Positions 19,563 to 27,945 of a DNA stretch of 27,945 bases are shown piece after piece. The notes below the pieces were generated by a model that was not told the DNA's origin, searched no databases, and saw only the letters and a list, made by a program, of their open reading frames with translations. Origin of the DNA: Saccoglossus kowalevskii (lineage: Eukaryota; Hemichordata; Enteropneusta; Harrimaniidae); the NCBI RefSeq assembly GCF_000003605.2, contig NW_003151254.1:648289-676233 (forward strand), in the 5' to 3' direction. A program made the translations under genes and the position numbers. The first letter of the stretch is position 1. Each line of letters starts with the position of its first letter.

Positions 19563-20737
19563 TATTTGTTATATAATACAGCTTGTACAGGTATAATGCC
19601 ACTAACCACAAACTGCATTTCATTGGCATTTTTTATTCTAGTTGAATTATTAATTCAAGCAGAAAAAAGATCTATTATAATAAGGTTATCATAAGAATAC
19701 GGCAAAGTATACACTCAGGCAGTACAGGATCGCATTGACCTCCACTAAACATCGGTCAATACAATCATCCTACTTTATTAGAAAATGCAAACACAAAATA
19801 AAGAACAATATTTGTTTTCAGTTTTTTCCCAGAGGTATTTTACGCATTGTGGTTTAATTTCTAGAAAATAATAGAAGTTTATGATATGCAAATTATGTTT
19901 ATTATAATGAGAAGTGGAAAATGTTGATATGCTAATTTGCCCTATCTATTATGCAAATTAGCCATCACGCTTGGAGATAAATCTTGGGAAATCACTGGAC
20001 GCTGTCATAACTACCACAAACAGCCAAAAGGCATCAATAGAAATTCTATTGTCCACATGTTAGGTCAAGACATACAAGTTGCCTGCATACGGCCGTCTAC
20101 TATTACCTCGGGTACCGAGTTTATCCCTACTTATCCCCTGAATACATATACTATGTGTCTGGGGGAATTTATTGTGTAGCTATTGTATTTGGTCTAATTG
20201 TTCCCCATGTATAGCCATACAAAGAGCACAATCAATCAGACATTTCACTCAAAGTTGATACAATGGGCAATCAAAACAGATCAAGCAGATGAAGTCAGTC
20301 GAAATACAGCAAAACTATATGGCTAATCAGGGTACATTTATAAAGAATTTTATTCTACCATTATTCATACCATTATTGCATTTTAACAGGAATATATAAT
20401 ACAAATCGAAACAAACACACAGTTATATGGTTTCTTATACAGACATTTATACATCTACATCACTATACATCTGTAATAGTGTATCACAACATCGCTACAT
20501 ATTAGAATGACAGCTTTGATAGTAAATGTACTCATAACAATATAGAAATTGTTGCTTTTCTTGTTCTTCATCGATGTTAAATTAAAATGTATGGTTCATA
20601 TACATGTACAATTTTCTCAAAATAATTTAATTTGAACCAAAACTTTTATTTTACAGTGCCTTCAGCAGCAAAAACAATATTGCCATCTGCAAAAACGTGT
20701 GGATGCTTTATGAATCTTTAATGTGCTTCACGTTACA

Positions 20738-20900
20738 TTAAAGCGAGGGAGTTGTCACCTACGCAAGCGTCAGGTGGCCATAGAGTGTCATTGTTTACAA
20801 ACAAGCGTCTACCCATGAACCTTTGCATTCTTAGCATGTTGTTATCATCGCTTGGGACTCAACTCCTGTGCGTGCACGGGTGACAACCATCTCGCTTTAA
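20738..20900. mobile_element. TTAA-flanked short inverted-repeat element
   Basis: The 23-base ends, each starting TTAAAGCGAG and continuing GTTGTCACC, are inverse to one another at 19 positions. TTAA flanks both sides of a 155-bp GC-richer interior. The ends start AGCGAG, not CCYT, so piggyBac origin is less sure than for 17747. Non-coding. Confidence 0.6.
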
Positions 20901-22529
20901 CTTGTCTTTGTTGTAATCGGATGCAGCCTCAGTGTAGTGTAAGATGAAAATAGAATCTCATCGATAAGAATGCAAACAAACATACATGCAGGCACGAATC
21001 TTGTAAAATATTGCCATCATATGTTATGCTAATTATAGGTAAATTATAAAACCAGGTACCTACTTCACAATTTTAGTTTGTGGAGAACACTCACACTATA
21101 TTAGCATTACATAAATATGTAGGAACATAGCTCGAGAATCCCTGGATGACAAAATCGATTCATTTTGGATATTTTAATCCAAGCATGAACAGCCACGTTG
21201 TTGGCACGTTCTATCCATCATTCTCAGATACCCATCAGCAGAAGGCTTTTATACCTTACAAACATGGATGCTCAGTTTGTGTAGACATGCACTCCACTAA
21301 ACCGTATCACATTCATTTTAGTAATTCCGTATTTGTTCTATTAAAAGTGCATCTTCACATGAACTAAAAATGTTCCATATCATTACTGTTATCCCATGCA
21401 TCAGTCCATGTGCATATAGCACTCTGAAGCCAAACACATCAAAATTGACCATTTGCAACTTTTTCACACCACATGTACTTGACTTCAAACTGACCTTGAC
21501 CAATCCTAACAACACCACTCTCCCTACCCTCTCAGCAATATCCACACATCAAGTGGCTATACCTGATAAAAGGTCAACATTCCGGCCTGAGGCCCATTTT
21601 AAAAGTCTCTGAAGCCCTGGCATTTACTTGCTGTAATGTACACATTGGAATGAAGGCCTGTTGACACACTCCTTAAGGCTGCTTTAGTTGTACAAACTTT
21701 ACCATAAATAATAGACTGTATTAGTAAAACACAGATGTGTCCACGCAATAGATTCGTATTTCTTCCAGAGTATTAGAGTAGCAATTTCCTGACTGGCCCT
21801 GATTTTTTTTTAATAATTCAAACCACACAGATTATTGACCAGAAAATAAACGTCCACTTCACTTCTCTTGCCTATGTAAGTATAGCCAGGCTAAGAAATT
21901 CACAATAACCAGTACAGCAGAAAAACATTTTATTGTGTAGCTGATAAATTGCAACCAATCAGAAACAGGGTTATATATCCAGCAGTCAAAAGTAATGTAG
22001 ACCAATCAGGAGTAGTCTATCTGAAGGGTATGAAAAACCTCAGTGTATCTTAATTATTTATGAAATATATAAATTTATCTAATAATGCTTTATTATCAAA
22101 ATGTTTTTTAATATACTTATTCATTTTAATAGATTTTAATTTCATAAGCAAGTCAATTTAATTCATCAAATAATTTCTATCAATTTTAAATACAATGTCT
22201 GCCCTCAAAATTCCAAATCCTCATTTTTTGCACACCAGTCAAGAATACTGAATAATTTCCATGAAATGAGACATACATAAAACATTTATCTATTAATATC
22301 AACAATGGTATAACTACAGGTAGTTCTATAAACATAATGGATCATCATTCCAGTTGCCATAGTTACAAGATTACATCCATTTTTCATGCTTTCATTAAAT
22401 TTGTCTTGCTATATAATATTGATATAAGATTTGTATTGTAATTCTGATGAGGGTGGCTTATTTTCCTTATTTTAGATATAAAATATTGTCTATTAATATA
22501 ATATTCCAGTGACCATATTTGGCATTGCA

Positions 22530-22537
22530 TGACGTCA
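22530..22537. promoter_or_regulatory. consensus CRE palindrome
   Basis: TGACGTCA inside the longer palindrome ATGACGTCAT. It is the second full CRE in the upstream region. Word match only. Confidence 0.25.
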
Positions 22538-23140
22538 TGGCTGTAAATTATTGGACGATAGCCAATTTTTTAGTGTTCCACAGGCCCCAAACATGGATAA
22601 TATAACAAGGTTATATTTATCAAGAAACAAAGATGTGTTGAGGGAATTCAGGATTAATACCTGTAATATTAAAGCCAAGAATCTTTTGAAATTTTAATAA
22701 TTTTCTTCAATGTGAAGGTTAATGTTCTAATGCAGAAAAATACATACCCCTTAGGGGATTGTACTTATAGCATTGCATGGACACAATGTAAATTGTGAAG
22801 ATTTGGGTGAAAACCAGTAAGACTAAGATAACAAGTATGGGTTATAATAAATTTATTACTCGTGGTGCCATATTGGATGGCAAGTTGATCCAAGATGCAT
22901 TGAGCATACTTCATTACCATAGACTTTGTACAAAACCACATTTGCTTTACATTATAAATGGTACAGTAAACAGTTATTTTTTGCCTCTAGCTATTTTTGC
23001 AATGTTAATCCTGATTTCAGGGCATTCACATTGTTATTGCGACTCCCAGTGAAATGCAAATGAAATTCACTAAATTTATTCAAAATTTAAGCGGCCACTA
23101 TATAAATTTTCGCTCATACTGCATGTAGGCATAAACAAAG

Positions 23141-23294
23141 TACTGTAAAGTAATTTATGTTCACTTGAAATATATAAATAATTTATTTTCAATCTATAAA
23201 TAAAATAAAAGTAAAATTAAAAATTCCATACAGAACAGCCAAAATGTCTTTTTCAGCGAAAAATAATTCCAGCTAAAATAAAGTATTTTACAGT
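23141..23294. mobile_element. self-complementary MITE, family A copy 4
   Basis: It is bounded by TACTGTAAAGTAATTTATGT and, at the right, AATAAAGTATTTTACAGT. The interior has TTTTTCAGCGAAAAATAATT and CCAGCTAAAAT as in the other copies. 154 bp, non-coding. Confidence 0.65.
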
Positions 23295-23801
23295 CTGTGA
23301 AAACGCACAATACTCTTAGTCAGGTATAGCTAATGCTGCAAACTAATTGAATTGGGGATACAATGGCGGTATACAATTAAGAGATCACAGAGTATGATAA
23401 ACATTACACCACCTACGTGGTAGCAACATGTTTTCGACAGAAAACAAAAATATGTTTTATCGCCGCCAACCACCGAGTTAATGAATCACACTCATGCTAG
23501 ACCTCACATCGCGATGTTGGCCAGTAGCGTCAAGATCTTATCGATTTCTTACCATATATATTTTCCCTAATTCACCACCTTCAGGCAGCGATAACACAGC
23601 CGGTATTGTTTGAAAATCTCAATAAGCAATAACTGATTTTGATTGTAAAACCTAAGCCTGGAGGCAACCCGAGGAGAGCTGAACTTCAGTAAAGATGTTT
23701 ATCAAGAAAGCACATACATTTTTATACCTTCCCACATTATACTGAATTTATCTCCAAATTACCTTTAACGTTTCAAAAGTGTCCAAGCTTTGAATACTAT
23801 A

Positions 23802-23942
23802 TACTATAATACTTTTAGCATTTTAGCAGGAATTAATTTTCACTGAAAAGGGTTTTTGGGTGTTTGAATGAAAGATATTATATTCGCCAGATTTTATTTT
23901 CACTGAATCATCCCTTCAGCGAAAATAAAGTATTTTACAGTA
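23802..23942. mobile_element. self-complementary MITE, family A copy 5
   Basis: The left end TACTATAATACTTTTAGCAT and right end GCGAAAATAAAGTATTTTAC (then AGTA) are inverse to each other. The interior GAATCATCCCTTCAGCGAAA matches copies 2 and 3. It lies about 500 bp from copy 4. 141 bp, non-coding. Confidence 0.68.
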
Positions 23943-26766
23943 CATACCGTATTTGCTCTATAAGCTTATCACATATGCATAAATAAATTGGGCAAAAATA
24001 TTTATTATTTTAAAGAACCAGCGTACATAACGTATTTCATACCTATACTTAGTTATGAATACATGCTATATCCTCAGTATGCGTAAACCTTTATATATTG
24101 ACTGCATAAATACACGCTTCCCGGGAGACAGTACCAGCGTCATTTCGGCATAATGTCATTCCCCCCTTGTTACAGAAAATCCCCCTCTAGTTTGATCTGA
24201 AGGGGCGACAATCCCCCTCATAAATACAAAGCTGGAGAAAACACTGCATAAAATAAAAGCAATTTTGATTTGCATGTGTTTCAAGCAACGTACATATGTA
24301 TTTTATCTATTACACACCCTTTATGTCAATGACAGAGGCATGTTGGTGATTGAAAAGTCTAGCATACAAAAATTAAATTTCAAGTATGCAGTTGAGAGAT
24401 GCTATTCTAATTACCAGTATAGTGGTATATGTGGACAAATGTCAAAGTTATTCTGTTAACAACAAAGTTACATGAGTTACAGACCGTCACCATGCAGACC
24501 TTTCAACTGGAAGACCAAACTTAATGTTTAACAGACAATGTAATTTTTCCAGTGAGTATAAGCAGGTGGATTTAAATTAAACCCAGATTTTAATTAGGAA
24601 ATGCAATTATAAGTCCCAATTAGTGACAGTAGAGTTAATTTACCAATCTGTGCATAATGTACAACTGGGTGATTGAAGGAAAACAGGAACTACATGTAGA
24701 TTATTCCATTTTACATACAGGGGAATCAGCTACCAGAGGGATAACCTCAAAACATATACCGGTATATGACGACAACTCCTTTAATTGAGTGTATGTGGCG
24801 GAGGACTAGAAACAAATTTGGAAGAATTATTCACATGATTCAGTACTTAGGATATTAACAAAGATAAACACAAAACAGCATGATGGAGTGGAACTCCTGG
24901 TAGGAGGAAATTAGTAATTCATTATCAGAACATGACATATGCATATGATATGCGACAATAATTTTCACAATAATAATAATAATGCAACTGTGCAATAACA
25001 AGAACGTCAAATGCAACTGGCACACTGAAATACTGACAGCAATTAACCATTTTAATATAAACTATTTTTCATAATGAGACATAACACTTCTTGTCATTAT
25101 AATATTTTCGCTAATACAAAAAATAATTTATTCTCTAATAAAAGTAAAATAAAGAGATATGATAAACAAGAAGCTGAAAATGCGCTGGGTTTATGGAGAC
25201 TTGCATGCATTGTTATTGACTTATTAATATGCAATACAGTGCATTGCCCTCAGTATACGGTTCATAATACAACACATTATATATTCTTTTAAAGTGCACA
25301 GTCTCTGAATCATAGCTGATATGCGTCCATACGATGAATACAGTATGTGTAAAATACAATATTTGTTTGAAAGTGCACTGCATGAAAACTGTGGTTGTTC
25401 AAAGTGCCTGAGAAATGTGTTACACAAGCTTTCGTTTTATAGATGGAACTTGCTTAGTTTATGATTTTGTAACAAATTTATGACAGTAGAAAAATAATGA
25501 TTACTTCACTTTTGGAGCACGCCTCCTTACTCATGGCACTTGACTTTTTTTGGCTTTTTAACGATTACTGGAATAGTTATTTACACTGGAAATACGTTAC
25601 TTTCGCTAATCAGCAAAGATAATAGTGTTTCCTTTTTGAGCAGTGCAGCAAAGCCACGTCAGGTTCTCAACTATTGGTAAGAAAATGAGTTAAACTGCGC
25701 AAGAACAAGGGTAAAATGTTGCATGGCTAGCAGTTGCAGTAACACTGTTCAAGACCGTATTTCTTTTTTGGAAGTATTCAAGTGATCCTATGATTTATTT
25801 TCCTGAACCACAAAACTGTAATTTATTCCATATTATGTACCAGTGCATACTTTCTACAGACACTGTTCGGTTTCTAGAAAAAAGTTTAGTGAAGACTAAA
25901 ACTATATAATCAACATCAGGGATAATATAAAGATGAGATTAAATTTTAACTCATCCCTAAAAATAATGGAATGTCATGCCGGGTTATGTCACACATAAAC
26001 AACAATTAGTAAAGTGATCGATGGCCCACTGTTTCAGAGATCTATTTCAAAATAGAATTGTCTTGGGTATTTTGCAGTTGTTTAACTGAATTTTTTTAAA
26101 TTAAATCCAAGGTTCAGATAGCCATTGTGCCTGGTAATATTATCACGAATAGAATAAATGGTTTCTGTATTTTATAGCACTTTTCATCTTGCTGAACTAA
26201 ACGTTTATTATGGTAAGATACCAATAAAGGTATAATTTAGTCAATTAATGAGAGCTGTTGGTGGTCACAGTAGAAAGTAATTGTCTATTGACATAACTTA
26301 GATATCAAGTCTAATCAAAGAATGAAATGCTGCAGTAATATTTAAAATTGTTGATTTATACAAAGCATGATACAAAGCTATATCAGTAAGTTGTATTGGT
26401 GATTTTTTTGGTATTATCAGTAATATTTTTGGTTGTATTCTCTGGCCATATTGAAAAGAGTTTGTAGTGAAATATCAAAGAATAAAATACTTATTTAGGT
26501 AACAACCACAGAAAAAATGACTTTAAAATGGCGCCAGGAAGAAAACAACAATGAACTGTGATGTCATGTGAACAAACTGGTGAGATTTGTGTCATAAACA
26601 CTTTTTAACATAATATATTAAACACACATATAAATTCTAATATACCGGTAAGTCCACTGCTACACGGGTCAAAATTATTGATAATTTCTTCCAAAATTTT
26701 GAAATATTGATCATTATTATTTTCAATTACTGAAATTAGTGCATAATCTGTCATAATGCTGGCTAT

Positions 26767-27252
26767 CACAGCGAACATTTCACTTGTGGTTCTAGGGAGT
26801 CACAGTGAACATTTCACTGGGTTTCTAGGGAGTCACAGTGAACATTTCATTGGGTTTCTAGGGAGTCAGCGAACATTTCACTGGTGGTTCTAGGGAGTCA
26901 TAGTGAACATTTCACTTGTGGTTCTGGGAGTCATAGTAAATATGTCATTCAGGTTCTAGGGAGTCACAGTGAACATTTCATTGGGTTTCTAGGGAGTCAC
27001 AGTGAACATTTCACTTGTGGTTCTAGGGAGTCATAGTGAATATGTCATTCGGGTTCTAGGGAGTCACAGTGAACATTTCATTGGGTTTCTAGGGAGTCAC
27101 AGTGAACATTTCACTTGTGGTTCTAGGGAGTCATAGTGAATATGTCATTCGGGTTCTAGGAAGTCACAGTGAACATTTCACTGGGTTTCTAGGGAGTCAC
27201 AGTGAATATTTCATTGCAGTTCTAGGGAATCATAGTGAACATGTCACTGAGA
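26767..27252 (+). repeat. 33-bp minisatellite, about 15 units
   Basis: Units of 32-34 bases follow CA(C/T)AGTGAACATTTCA, a variable 6-8 bases, then TTCTAGGGAGT. Fourteen full units run from 26767 to 27230 and a partial one to about 27252. Units 7-9 (26965-27064) and 10-12 (27065-27164) form two 100-base blocks differing at one base, a higher-order repeat. Units ending in TATGTCATTC(G/A)GG form a separate subtype. Confidence 0.95.
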
Positions 27253-27945
27253 TCATTAGAACATAAAGTGACAGCAGCTTTCACAAAATTTGTCTCTGTG
27301 AAATCCCTTAAATCTTCAAACTGATTACCGAGGTATGACATATGACCAAAAAAATGTTTGTTGGGCTTCTGTAAACAACTTTGATCATCTTTTTATAGTT
27401 GGAAATACTACCAAGGTCAACTGATTGGATGAACATTCTTTTGGAGCCACTGCTGATGAGTAACTACTTGAATTGTACTGATATTTGAGAAGAATCCCAA
27501 ACAAAGATGACCATTTAATGGAAATTTAATACAATCCAGGGTTCACTACATCCAAGAAATATTACAGAACACACATATCAGTACCACTCTTAACATCTGT
27601 GATCAAATTTACATTCAACCTCTGATTGTATCATACCGGTAATATCAAATATACCAAAAACGTTAAAACCTTGCTCAATTGGAGATAATTGTGATAGGTA
27701 TTAGGCTTTTAATAGCAATTTAAAATGACTTGCATGCAATCTATAAATGCAAGTCGATACACGGCACACATAAACCTGATGTGTGGGACCCACATGGAAT
27801 ATCATGTGTGTCAACTGTGGCTGTTTAAATTAATGGTTGGTATAAGGATATAGTTACTAGGAGGATTATCAAATTAACACAAGGACTAATGAAATTCATC
27901 TTCCCCAACCAAGCTTTGTTTATTTCATTATCACCTTATGGGGGG

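Larger units (their letters stand above)
11962..27945 (-). other. RYK upstream intron or 5' flank without supportable exons
   Basis: Apart from the elements listed separately, nothing here reads as coding. 11962-13766, 14773-17745, 17981-20737, 20901-23140, 23943-26766 and 27253-27945 are AT-rich with short, unrelated open frames on both strands. None shows splice-compatible signal-peptide or WIF-start coding, a tRNA, or a known domain. Because exon 2 needs a phase-1 donor upstream, at least some of this is an intron of RYK, probably the first and a long one. Confidence 0.6.

Noticed and set aside
19937-20179. 80-codon plus-strand ORF
   Set aside because: No similarity or motif recognised; opens in AT-rich non-coding sequence.
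21370-21612. 80-codon plus-strand ORF, Thr/Pro/Ser-rich
   Set aside because: Composition is low-complexity, overlapped by an equally long antisense frame; no domain.
22795-23052. 85-codon plus-strand ORF with a hydrophobic C-terminal part
   Set aside because: The hydrophobic run follows from T-rich sequence; no signal, domain or exon structure.
26767-27252. CRISPR-like array
   Set aside because: Units are contiguous with no unique spacers; it is a minisatellite in animal DNA.

Overview
This window is AT-rich, intron-rich animal DNA with one 915-base assembly gap (13858-14772). It carries one convincing protein-coding gene, on the minus strand: an orthologue of RYK, the WIF-domain Wnt co-receptor with a pseudokinase domain. 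Thirteen consecutive coding exons run from 11961 down to the stop codon at 2296. All have AG acceptors and GT donors, and their phases match. Together they encode 542 residues, from the beginning of the WIF domain to the C terminus. The 5' exon or exons (signal peptide, start of the WIF domain) are not in readable sequence; they lie in the gap or beyond base 27945. The short introns, the many small inverted-repeat elements and a protein close to, but not identical with, vertebrate RYK suggest an invertebrate bilaterian. A non-vertebrate deuterostome or a lophotrochozoan is my guess; the species cannot be fixed from the sequence.

Layout. 1-2295: 3' flank and probable 3' UTR of RYK, with a CpG-dense patch at 271-600 that could be a promoter or a GC-rich repeat, and a perfect inverted repeat at 980-1039. 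2296-11961: RYK exons. The longer introns are heavily colonised by non-autonomous DNA elements: a self-complementary MITE family (copies at 5701 and 9933), a TTAA-flanked element (8172), other inverted-repeat elements (7105, 8653) and a dead LINE reverse-transcriptase tail (7581-7979). 11962-27945: upstream intron or 5' flank with no supportable coding exon. It holds three more copies of the same MITE family, two more TTAA-flanked elements, a 40-bp tandem duplication, a 33-bp minisatellite of about 15 units with a 100-bp higher-order repeat (26767-27252), and isolated transcription-factor-like words (CTCF core, CRE, DR1).

RYK is read as a receptor: WIF domain outside (Wnt binding), a KRRK tetrabasic site after it, one membrane helix, then a kinase-like domain. 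That domain keeps the beta-3 Lys and the HRD Asp but has DNA instead of DFG and AIE instead of APE, the usual RYK pseudokinase signature. The protein ends in a hydrophobic PDZ-type tail. I found no tRNA, rRNA, CRISPR array, operon or second gene. The other open reading frames are short, unspliced and unlike any family I recognise.
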